From Lachnoclostridium sp. UBA1175 (GTDB lineage Bacteria > Bacillota > Clostridia > Lachnospirales > Lachnospiraceae): DNA of 64,000 nucleotides. The notes under the pieces were generated by a model, which searched no databases, was not told the DNA's origin, and saw only the letters and a list, made by a program, of their open reading frames with translations. Positions within the stretch are counted from its first letter, which is position 1; every line of letters begins with the position of its first letter. The stretch spans positions 1-64,000 of the forward strand of contig DBYX01000010.1 in assembly GCA_002311665.1 (NCBI GenBank). The letters are read 5' to 3'. Of this stretch, positions 50,142 through 57,767 are shown piece by piece. Both the position numbers and the translations under genes were made by a program.

Positions 50142-51860
50142 CTACTGTGAAACCGTGTAGAGGGCGTGGAAATAGCCCTTTCTCTCCATCAGCTCGCCGA
50201 AGGTGCCGAACTCCTCCGCCCGGCCGTCCCTGAGCACCAGGATCCCGTCGTACCTCTCCAGCAGGCCGGCCTCGAGCGAGTGCGTCACGACGATCCGCGT
50301 GATGCCCTCGAGGTCCAGGATATCGTTGGACACCTGCCACGCCGTCTGCGGGTCAAGCGCCGCCGTCGCCTCATCGGCGAGCAGCACCGAGGACTTTCGC
50401 AGAAGGCTCCGCGCGATCGAGATGCGCTGCTTCTCACCGCCCGAGAGCCCGTTTCCGTTCTCCCCGCAGAGCGTGTCCTCGCCCCTCTTCCCGATGAGCT
50501 CGTCCAGGTGCGCGTGCTCGATCGCGATATCCAGCTCCTCCTTCGGAAAATCCCGGAACATCGTCACGTTGTCACGGATCGACGCATTAAATACGAATAC
50601 ATTCTGCTGGATCACGGAAATGCACTCGTACAGCGACTCGGGCCGGATGTCGCGGATCTCCGTGCCGTCCATCAGGATCTGTCCGTTGTAATTGTCGCTC
50701 GAGGACATCAGAAGGTTCAGCAGGGTGGATTTTCCGCTGCCGCTCGCGCCGACGATCGCGTATGCCCTGCCGGCATCAAACTTTGCCGAGACCGAGTGCA
50801 GGATCTCCTTCTCCTCATCGTAGCCGAAGCTCACGTCGCGAAGTTCGATCGCGCTCTCCACAGCGCCGAGCTCCGCAGTGCCACCCGCTTCGCTGTTCTG
50901 CTCCAGCGCATCCGCAAGCTTGCGGATCAGGCCCTTTGCAGCCTTACGCCCCGCGAGGAGGCCGGGCAGCTGGGCGATCGGCTGTATCATAAAATTCATC
51001 AGGTTCACGAACATCATAACCGTACCGGTCGTGATACCGTGCCCCTTAAGGATCAGGCAGGTACCGATGATGAACACGCCGAGCTGTGCAATGACGCCTG
51101 CCGTCTCGCCGATCATACCGACCACGGTGCGGATCCTCTCCCTGGAAAACTTCGAGTCCTCCAGCTCGCGGTTGTGCCCCGTGAAGAGTTTGCGGATCTC
51201 CCGCTCTGCCTGAAAGCTCTTGATCACAGAGAAGCCGCTCAGGCAGTCGGTGAGCACCGCCGTGAACGCGCTGTTCCGGTCCGACACTCTCTTCTCCGCC
51301 CCGACCATCCGGTTTCCGGTCAGGAGCGACGCGGTCAGCGGCAGGATCGTGACGCCGACGGCCACCGCGGTCAGCAGCGGTGAGTACCAGAGCATCAGCG
51401 CGATCGAGCCGAAGAACATCACCGTCATCGTGAGCATCGTCAGCAGCTTTGAGAGGTAATCGGCCTCGATGGCCGTCGCATCGTTGGTCAGCGCCGAGAG
51501 GTAGGTCGCGGTGCTCTCGTCGCGGAACGACGCGATGCCCTTCTCCGTCAGCCGCTCAAACGCATAATCCTTATACTGCGTCATCGCTCTCTTGATAAAC
51601 AGCGGATGCGTAAAATAATCCAGCAGGTACGATAAGAGCATCAGCGCCATAAACACGCCGACGATGATCATATCCGTCCGGAACGACAGGGCTCCGTCCG
51701 CCCGGTCCGCCGTGTCGATCAGCTCCTTGATGATCCACGAGACGATCAGTCCGCCGAACCCGGAGAACAAGGCCGCGAAAACCGCCAGGCCGAACGTCAG
51801 CCTGTTTTTGTGATAAAACCGCCCGCACAAGCGCTCGTACAGAGTCTTCTCTTTCTTCAT
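50142..51860 (-). CDS. ABC exporter, fused permease and ATPase
   Basis: The 572-residue protein has six spans in residues about 20-290. The ATPase has Walker A IVGASGSGKSTLLN, Q-loop SVIQQNVFVF, signature LSGGEKQRISIARSLL, Walker B SVLLADEATAALD and VTHSLEAG as the switch. Asp-Glu of Walker B is kept (ADEATAALD), so it should be active. The substrate is unknown; its neighbours are an XRE/TPR regulator and a response regulator. Expression is governed by a consensus promoter and a hairpin that covers the ribosome binding site. Confidence 0.9.
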   Translation of the reverse strand: MKKEKTLYERLCGRFYHKNRLTFGLAVFAALFSGFGGLIVSWIIKELIDTADRADGALSFRTDMIIVGVFMALMLLSYLLDYFTHPLFIKRAMTQYKDYAFERLTEKGIASFRDESTATYLSALTNDATAIEADYLSKLLTMLTMTVMFFGSIALMLWYSPLLTAVAVGVTILPLTASLLTGNRMVGAEKRVSDRNSAFTAVLTDCLSGFSVIKSFQAEREIRKLFTGHNRELEDSKFSRERIRTVVGMIGETAGVIAQLGVFIIGTCLILKGHGITTGTVMMFVNLMNFMIQPIAQLPGLLAGRKAAKGLIRKLADALEQNSEAGGTAELGAVESAIELRDVSFGYDEEKEILHSVSAKFDAGRAYAIVGASGSGKSTLLNLLMSSSDNYNGQILMDGTEIRDIRPESLYECISVIQQNVFVFNASIRDNVTMFRDFPKEELDIAIEHAHLDELIGKRGEDTLCGENGNGLSGGEKQRISIARSLLRKSSVLLADEATAALDPQTAWQVSNDILDLEGITRIVVTHSLEAGLLERYDGILVLRDGRAEEFGTFGELMERKGYFHALYTVSQ

Positions 51861-51861
51861 T

Positions 51862-51910
51862 AAGGTATCCTCCCCGGAGAAAATGTCATTTTACACTTAA
51901 AGGATACCTT
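51862..51910 (-). promoter_or_regulatory. Leader hairpin sequestering the ABC exporter ribosome binding site
   Basis: AAGGTATCCT and AGGATACCTT are a perfect 10-bp inverted repeat with a 29-base loop. The downstream arm overlaps GGGGAGGAT, the ribosome binding site, and ends next to the start codon. The loop also contains an ATG opening a nine-codon frame (MTFSPGRIP) that stops at the exporter start (TAATG). Translational control is inferred. Confidence 0.6.
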
Positions 51911-51959
51911 CGGGGCGGGCGGATTACAACTCACAATCCGTATAGTCAGGATATGAATT

Positions 51960-51988
51960 ATTATACCGTCAGTATGAATTTGTGTCAA
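51960..51988 (-). promoter_or_regulatory. Consensus promoter of the ABC exporter gene
   Basis: On the minus strand TTGACA, exactly 17 bases and TATAAT form a perfect vegetative promoter. Imperfect direct repeats containing TATGAATT (plus strand 51952 and 51973, 21 bases apart) overlap it and may be regulator sites. Confidence 0.85.
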
Positions 51989-52012
51989 TAAGACCGCAGA
52001 TCCATGCAAAAA

Positions 52013-52060
52013 AGCTGCCCGCCCGGCGGATCACCGCCGTTTCGGACAGCCCGGTCGATC
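52013..52060 (-). terminator. Terminator of the response regulator gene
   Basis: On the minus strand GCTGTCCG-AAACGGCGG pairs with CCGCCG-GGCGGGCAGC with small mismatches, followed by TTTTTT. It separates the regulator gene from the exporter transcript. Confidence 0.8.
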
Positions 52061-52102
52061 TGTTTGATTGTAAACCTTGCGCCGGGGCACACCCTGCGGC
52101 GA

Positions 52103-52774
52103 TCATTTCTTCATCCGGTACCCGATGCCCCAGATGGTCTCGATGTACTCGCGATCGCTCGCCTGCTTCAGCTTCTTCCGAAGGTTGCTCATATGCACAT
52201 CGAGCGTCTTCGTCTCACCGATGTACGGCTCCTGCCACGCGTACTCGTATATGGCATCCTTGGAGAACACGCGCGTCGGATGCTGCACGAGCAGCTCCAG
52301 GATGCGGTACTCCTGCCGCGTCAGCGTGGGCACCTCGTTGCCCTCCGCCGTCACCGTGTGGTCGCTACGGTTGACCGTGAGCTCACCGCACGTGAGAACA
52401 TCCGTCTGCTCCCCGCCGCGCTTTCGCAGCTGAACGCGGATGCGCGCCACGATCTCCTTGATCTCGAACGGCTTCGTGACATAGTCGTCCGCGCCGATGC
52501 TGAGCACGTCGACCTTCGAGTCGAGGTCGTCCTTCGCACTCACGACGATCACCGGGAGACCGCCCTTCTCGCGCACCTCACGCAGCACGTCCTCGCCGCT
52601 CATCCCGGGAAGCGCGAGATCCAGAAGCACCAGGTCGTAGTGCTCCATCGAGAGCCGCAGCGTTGCCTCGGATCCGGAAAATGCCTGCCCGCATGCAAAG
52701 CCTTCCCTCTCCAGCGCCTCCTTGAGCATCACGTTGATGCTGTTGTCGTCATCGACGATCAGTATTCTGTCCAT
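52103..52774 (-). CDS. OmpR-family response regulator
   Basis: The 223-residue protein has a receiver domain with the acidic pair ILIVDDDN, phospho-acceptor Asp in LVLLDLALPGMSG (about residue 51) and Lys in DDYVTKPFE. The C-terminal winged helix shows LTRQEYRILELLVQHPTRVF and VHMSNLRKKLK. No kinase gene is adjacent. The nearest, at 46140, ends an ABC operon 5 kb away and lacks its own regulator, so they are a plausible pair. Confidence 0.93.
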   Translation of the reverse strand: MDRILIVDDDNSINVMLKEALEREGFACGQAFSGSEATLRLSMEHYDLVLLDLALPGMSGEDVLREVREKGGLPVIVVSAKDDLDSKVDVLSIGADDYVTKPFEIKEIVARIRVQLRKRGGEQTDVLTCGELTVNRSDHTVTAEGNEVPTLTRQEYRILELLVQHPTRVFSKDAIYEYAWQEPYIGETKTLDVHMSNLRKKLKQASDREYIETIWGIGYRMKK

Positions 52775-52836
52775 CGCTACTCACAACCTCACTATCAGAT
52801 TTCCTCTCAGGTGCGGTGGCACCGCTCCCTGCCCTG

Positions 52837-53325
52837 TCATTCCGCCTTCTTCGCCTCATCCGGCTGACCGCCCTCGTACATCCTCTCCACGTTGTCGCCG
52901 TGCCGGATCACAAAATCCGCCAGCTCCTCGAGGCTCCTTTCGTCCGGCATATCGAACGAGCGCTTCGCGTGCTGGATCACCGGCCGCTTGGAGGAGGTGT
53001 AGTACTTTCCGCGCAGAAGCCTGCGATCGCGTCCGAGGATGCGGAACGCGTAATACCGGGTGTTCTTCTCCTCGCCCGTGCGGATCAGCACGAAGCCCAC
53101 GTCCTTCAGGCTCCAGACCTTATACCCGATCTCGCTTCCGGAGTGCACCTCCCAGATCAGCTCATCATTTTTCGAAATGTGCATGCCCGCAAGGCTCTCC
53201 CGGTAAGGGTGCTCCATCTCAAACTTGTCTGTGAATTTGCTGCCGTTGTTCCGGTCTGCGATCACGCAGAGGACAAACAACACCGTAAACACGGCGATCA
53301 ACACGATCGCTGCGGTAGGTGGCAT
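52837..53325 (-). CDS. Membrane-anchored protein of unknown function
   Basis: The product is about 162 residues from MPPTAAIVLIAVFTVLFVLC, with GGGGGGAG upstream. One N-terminal span is followed by a basic soluble domain (YAFRILGRDRRLLRGKYYTS) and a charged C-terminus (DNVERMYEGGQPDEAKKAE). No family was recognised. It lies 62 bases upstream of the response regulator on the same strand and may share its transcript. Confidence 0.6.
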   Translation of the reverse strand: MPPTAAIVLIAVFTVLFVLCVIADRNNGSKFTDKFEMEHPYRESLAGMHISKNDELIWEVHSGSEIGYKVWSLKDVGFVLIRTGEEKNTRYYAFRILGRDRRLLRGKYYTSSKRPVIQHAKRSFDMPDERSLEELADFVIRHGDNVERMYEGGQPDEAKKAE

Positions 53326-53398
53326 ACGCACTCCCCCCCTGTCTATACGCACGCGGAAGGCATTCCCCGCCGGACAATGCCCCCGTTTACATCCGTTA

Positions 53399-55432
53399 TT
53401 ATTTCACAGTCAGTTTCGCCTGGCTGCTGGTCGCCTTCTGACCGTTGCCGTCCGTCACGATACAGCGGACCTTGTAGCCGTTATGTCCCGCCTTCGCGGT
53501 GATCTTGAACGTCGCTTTCTTCGCCGTCGCGTTCGTCGAATCCTTCCACTCCGTCGCGCCCGGCGCCAGCGTCTGCCACTGATACTTCAGAGTCGCCTTG
53601 CCCTTGGCTGCGACCGTGAACGACACCTCGCTTCCGACCTGCACACTCCGGTTTGCCGGCTGTGCGGTGATCTTCGGATTCACCTTGAGCACTGCCGAGG
53701 TCGAGGTGGCCGGTCTTCCGTTCGCATCCGTGACGATGCAGCGGAACCGGTAGCCGTGGTGACCCTCCTGCGCCGTGATCTTGAACGTCGCCTTCTTCGC
53801 CGTCGCGTTCGTCGAATCCTTCCACTCCGTCGCGCCCGGTGCAAGCGTCTGCCACCGGTACGTGAACGGCGCCTTGCCCTCCGCTGCGACCGTGAACGAC
53901 GCCTCGTCGCCCAGCGTCACCGTCTTGCTCGCGGGCTGCGTCGTGATCTTCGGCTTGACCCTCAGCGTCGCGGATGCGGACGTCGACGTATCGCCGTTTT
54001 TGTACGTCGCAACGCAGCGCACACGGTAGCCGTCGTGGCCTGCCTGCGTCTTGATGCCGAACTTCTTCGTCCGTGCACTCGGGCTCTGGGAATCCTTCCA
54101 CTCCGTCGCGCCGGGAGCCAGTGTCTGCCACTGGTAGTCAATGATATTTTCCTCCATCAGGCTGTTCACGGTAAATGATACCGTCTCCCCGAGAGTGACT
54201 GTCCGGGACACCGGATTGTTCGGCACCGCGATGATCCCGGTGTTGGAGCGCACGGTCCTGCCGAACTTATCCCTGGCGATCACGTAATAGAGCATTCCGT
54301 CATCTTCGGCCGTGGGCTTGACGGAGTAATCCGGGCCCGTGTACTCCTTCACATACTTGTACTCGTCCGCGGACGGACGGTACACATACCAGTCGTATTG
54401 AACCCCTTTGCCCGTGGCGCTCACGACCGGCTGCACAAGCTTGCGACCGTCAAATGCCAGGTAATCCTGCGGTTGTTTGGTGAACTTCGGAAGCGGTGCG
54501 CAGGTGACCTCGCCGGTCGCCGCCCTCGAATCGAAGCTCGTATTCGAACCGTCCAGCGCGGCGATGATCCTGTAATCGTATGTCACACCGGGCTCCGCGT
54601 TGAGTGTCACGGTGGATTTAAGAACCTGCACGGTAATCCACTCTGCTGAGGTGTCGCCGCTCTTTCGGTACTGCACACGGTATACCTCTGCCCTCTCCAC
54701 ATCGTCCCAATCCAGCACCGGCATTCCGTCGTCACTGTCCTTCACGGTAACGTTTTTGGGCCTCGGCATCTTGCACTTGATCGCCACAATGTCCGAATCC
54801 GGCGAGTTGAAATCCTCGGAGAGATCCGAGCAGGCAATGACCTTGACATCATATATAAAGCCGATCGATCCGTTGAACGACGCCGTGTACGTGTTCTGGT
54901 TCGGGTCATTTTCCGATGCCGCGACTTCCGCGATCTCGGAAAACGATCCCCACACCGAGATGAGGACCTTGTATCTGTCGGCATTCTCCACCTTTTTCCA
55001 GGAGATCGAAGGAGACCCGGTAGCCGGCTCCTGCGAGGCGTGAATGATCTCCGGCTTCTCCAGACGACAGTTGATCTGCAGGGTGTTGGAGATCCGCTTA
55101 CCCTGGGACAGGACCGCCTTGACACGGTAGTAATAACGGCTCAGCGGATCGGCCGTGGTGTCCTTGTACTCGGTGACGGACGAGGAGACCGTCTTGATCG
55201 GGTTGCCCCAGGAGGATTCAAGCTCCGGATTCTTGCTTGCGGGAATGCGGTACACCTCGTACGCACTCGCTCCGTTCGCCGCTTCCCACTCGAAGAACGG
55301 CTTGCCGTCACCCTCGTTCTCCTTCTCGGTCAAGTAAAATGTGCCGTCCCCCGTTGCTGCTGCCGGATGGCAGATCACCAGCACGAACAGGCATGCGACA
55401 ATTGTCAGGAAAATGCCGGTCAGTCTTTTCAT
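53399..55432 (-). CDS. Secreted protein with fibronectin-like and Ig-like repeats
   Basis: The product is about 677 residues from MKRLTGIFLTIVACLFVLVI, with AGGAGGAAG before the ATG. The signal peptide is cleaved near HPAAATG. The N-terminal half contains three or four fibronectin type III-like units (ENADRYKVLISVWGS, ERAEVYRVQYRKSGD). The C-terminal half holds three Ig-like repeats of 92 residues sharing WQTLAPGATEWKDS. No sorting signal or membrane anchor is visible. The role is probably surface adhesion or carbohydrate contact. Confidence 0.8.
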   Translation of the reverse strand: MKRLTGIFLTIVACLFVLVICHPAAATGDGTFYLTEKENEGDGKPFFEWEAANGASAYEVYRIPASKNPELESSWGNPIKTVSSSVTEYKDTTADPLSRYYYRVKAVLSQGKRISNTLQINCRLEKPEIIHASQEPATGSPSISWKKVENADRYKVLISVWGSFSEIAEVAASENDPNQNTYTASFNGSIGFIYDVKVIACSDLSEDFNSPDSDIVAIKCKMPRPKNVTVKDSDDGMPVLDWDDVERAEVYRVQYRKSGDTSAEWITVQVLKSTVTLNAEPGVTYDYRIIAALDGSNTSFDSRAATGEVTCAPLPKFTKQPQDYLAFDGRKLVQPVVSATGKGVQYDWYVYRPSADEYKYVKEYTGPDYSVKPTAEDDGMLYYVIARDKFGRTVRSNTGIIAVPNNPVSRTVTLGETVSFTVNSLMEENIIDYQWQTLAPGATEWKDSQSPSARTKKFGIKTQAGHDGYRVRCVATYKNGDTSTSASATLRVKPKITTQPASKTVTLGDEASFTVAAEGKAPFTYRWQTLAPGATEWKDSTNATAKKATFKITAQEGHHGYRFRCIVTDANGRPATSTSAVLKVNPKITAQPANRSVQVGSEVSFTVAAKGKATLKYQWQTLAPGATEWKDSTNATAKKATFKITAKAGHNGYKVRCIVTDGNGQKATSSQAKLTVK
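53405..54180 (-). repeat. Tandem 276-bp coding repeats
   Basis: Three Ig-like repeat units follow one another. Blocks at about 53501-53580 and 53777-53856 differ at only a few bases over 80, an exact 276-base period, indicating recent duplication or gene conversion. Confidence 0.85.
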
Positions 55433-55615
55433 ATCTCTTCTTCCTCCTGCCGTGACAAACGCCCTCCGACGGCATTGCCGGTACATACATAAAACCGCAC
55501 CCGTCGGTTCTTTCAGTATAACCGATAGGTGCGGTGCAGTCAAGGATTACAGTCTTTGTCAATTGTCCCGGACAATCCGGTTTTCCTTAGCGGGCAGCCC
55601 CTCTTCGGGCCTTGT

Positions 55616-56722
55616 TCACTCGGCCTTCTCCGACGTTTCGGAGTTGCCGATCAGCTCGCGGAAACGGTCGCAGAAACCGTCGTTGTCGTACTCCTCCACC
55701 TCTTTGATCAGATGATACAGACCGTCGACCGCGTTTCCGAGGTCATCGAACACCTTCTTCTTGATTTCGTACTCGAGGAACACGATATTCTCGAAGCTGT
55801 ACACCGGGTTGGCGTCGTACTCCTTCGCGATGCGGATCGCCTCTTCGATCTCCCTGTCGGCCTCCTTCTTTCTGCCGTCGATGTAGTGGCCGTACGCCAT
55901 GAACAGCTCGTAGGTGGCGATGTATTTGTCGACGAAAGCCGGCTTGTCCTGGCGCACCTTCAGAGAGCGAAGGTACATCATAAACCATGCGCTCGCCTGG
56001 ATGCAACGGAGAGGATTCCTCTGGTGCAGCCAGTACGACATAAACGCGCCGGACAGCACGATCATCTTCGCGAAATTTTCCACCATCGCGAGTCCGACGT
56101 AGCGCTTGCCCTCCTCATCGCGCTTCAGCGCGGAGATCAACTGAACTCCGATCTCGGTGTTGTTGATGCCGCATATGTTGTTGCGCTTCAGCTCCTCCAC
56201 ACCTTTCTCGTACTCCTCCATCTGGATGTAGCACTCCGAGATGTTGTTCTTGAGTTGGATCTCGTTGAGCTCGGGGTCGGTGTTCTGGGAGATCAGCTCC
56301 AGCGCAAGGCGATAGGTATCCACCGCCTTCTGAAGCAGCTCCTTGTCATTGAGTACCATTCCTATCAGGTCATACGCGTGCGCCACCCCGTACACGACGC
56401 GAAAACGATTCGGGAATCGCAGGAGCGCGTCCTCGCACTCGCGCAGCGCTCCGTCAAACTCCCTCTGTCCCACACAAGCTTTGATCCTTTTGATCGTATC
56501 CTCCTCGTCATTGCCCTGCAGAGCAAATCCGAGCAGAGAGTCTACCGAGATGCGGAAAATCTCCGCCAGTTTCATCAGGTAATCCAGGTCCGGCTCCGAA
56601 GTACCCCGCTCCCACTTCGAGATCGTGCCGAGGGTGATCCCCAGCCGCTCTGCCAGCGCGTCCTGTGTCATATGGTTTTCCTTGCGATAGCGGCGTATAT
56701 TGTCCGCAAGTTTGCTCTTCAT
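55616..56722 (-). CDS. XRE-family regulator with TPR-like C-terminal domain
   Basis: The product is about 368 residues from MKSKLADNIRRYRKENHMTQ, with GGGAGG upstream. The helix-turn-helix is DALAERLGITLGTISKWERG. The helical tail includes EECEDALLRFPNRFRVVYG-like and QNTDPELNEIQLKNNISECY. The longer frame to 56797 lacks a ribosome binding site. It lies between the Ig-like protein gene and an RsmJ-type gene on the same strand; targets are unknown. Confidence 0.85.
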   Translation of the reverse strand: MKSKLADNIRRYRKENHMTQDALAERLGITLGTISKWERGTSEPDLDYLMKLAEIFRISVDSLLGFALQGNDEEDTIKRIKACVGQREFDGALRECEDALLRFPNRFRVVYGVAHAYDLIGMVLNDKELLQKAVDTYRLALELISQNTDPELNEIQLKNNISECYIQMEEYEKGVEELKRNNICGINNTEIGVQLISALKRDEEGKRYVGLAMVENFAKMIVLSGAFMSYWLHQRNPLRCIQASAWFMMYLRSLKVRQDKPAFVDKYIATYELFMAYGHYIDGRKKEADREIEEAIRIAKEYDANPVYSFENIVFLEYEIKKKVFDDLGNAVDGLYHLIKEVEEYDNDGFCDRFRELIGNSETSEKAE

Positions 56723-56840
56723 AAAAGCCTCCCGATCCGAATTCAGTGTCGGGACCGGCTCAAGGTAGCCCGTCCCATTGTCGACATTGTACTTCATCCG
56801 GCGACAAAAGAAAAGGCCCGATTCATATAAAACAGTAAAA

Positions 56841-57620
56841 TTATTTTCTACGAATTGTCGAAAACGGTGAAATCAGCACATCGACGCGCACCGCTTTGCC
56901 GCTCAGCGAGTAGGAAGGCTTCACTCCGGCGAGAAATTCGCCCTTCAACGGACGCTTGATAACGATCCTCCGCGGCTGTGCCGACATCGCGGCCGCAAGC
57001 AGCTCCTCACCGTCTGCGCACGGCTCCTCGAGATGGTGCAGCAACTGGAATTTCTTGCGCACCGCCGCACTCTTCGTGCGCTCGGGGAACATCGGGTCGA
57101 GCAGGATCACATCGGGCGCGGGCGTCATCCCGTTCAGCGCGGGGATGCTGTCACCGCACACAAGCTCCGTCCTCGCGACGATCGGGCCGAGCGCGGGATC
57201 CTCCGCCGCGCGGCGCAGAGCGTCCGCCAGGAGTTCCGCAATGTAAGGGTTGCGCTCGTACAGCCGCACACGGAAGCCCGCCGCTGCCAGCAGAAGCGCG
57301 TCCTCACCGAAGCCGGCCGTCGCATCCACCGCGAACATCTGCGACCGGTCCCCCTTCACCTTCGCGGCCTTCACGAGAAGCTCCGTGGCGAGATTCCGCT
57401 GTGTCAGCCTCGGCAGCATATGCGTCAGATCCACGCGCAGCTCCCCCTCCGCCGCACACAGCACGAGCCCGTCCGCGCCGAGCCGTAGCGCCGCGTCATC
57501 CGCGGATCCCGGCCCTTCGGCAACACCTTTCCAGAGCAGCCCGAGACGCTGTGCAAGCGCTTCGGCCTCCCCCGCATAATCCGCACTCAATGCAATCACG
57601 ATCGGTTTCTTTCCCGCCAT
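56841..57620 (-). CDS. rsmJ: RsmJ-type class I methyltransferase
   Basis: The product is about 259 residues from MAGKKPIVIALSADYAGEAE, with GGAGAGG upstream. SAM motif FAVDATAGFGEDALLLA, then LYERNPYIAELL, and the catalytic-region ILLDPMFPERTKSAAV match RsmJ, the enzyme that methylates G1516 N2 of 16S rRNA in E. coli. The PMFPERxKSA motif is characteristic. Whether the clostridial member has the same target is not shown. Confidence 0.8.
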   Translation of the reverse strand: MAGKKPIVIALSADYAGEAEALAQRLGLLWKGVAEGPGSADDAALRLGADGLVLCAAEGELRVDLTHMLPRLTQRNLATELLVKAAKVKGDRSQMFAVDATAGFGEDALLLAAAGFRVRLYERNPYIAELLADALRRAAEDPALGPIVARTELVCGDSIPALNGMTPAPDVILLDPMFPERTKSAAVRKKFQLLHHLEEPCADGEELLAAAMSAQPRRIVIKRPLKGEFLAGVKPSYSLSGKAVRVDVLISPFSTIRRK

Positions 57621-57767
57621 GGCAATCCTCTCCTCGAACCGTTTTCGATATCTCAATATACATCATCCGCGATTCCCGAGTAAAGTGGATTTTTCGCTTA
57701 AACTGTGCTACAATTTTCCCATGCGGTACATCTGCCGCGTCTCACAAATCGTCACGGAGGTCGCTCC

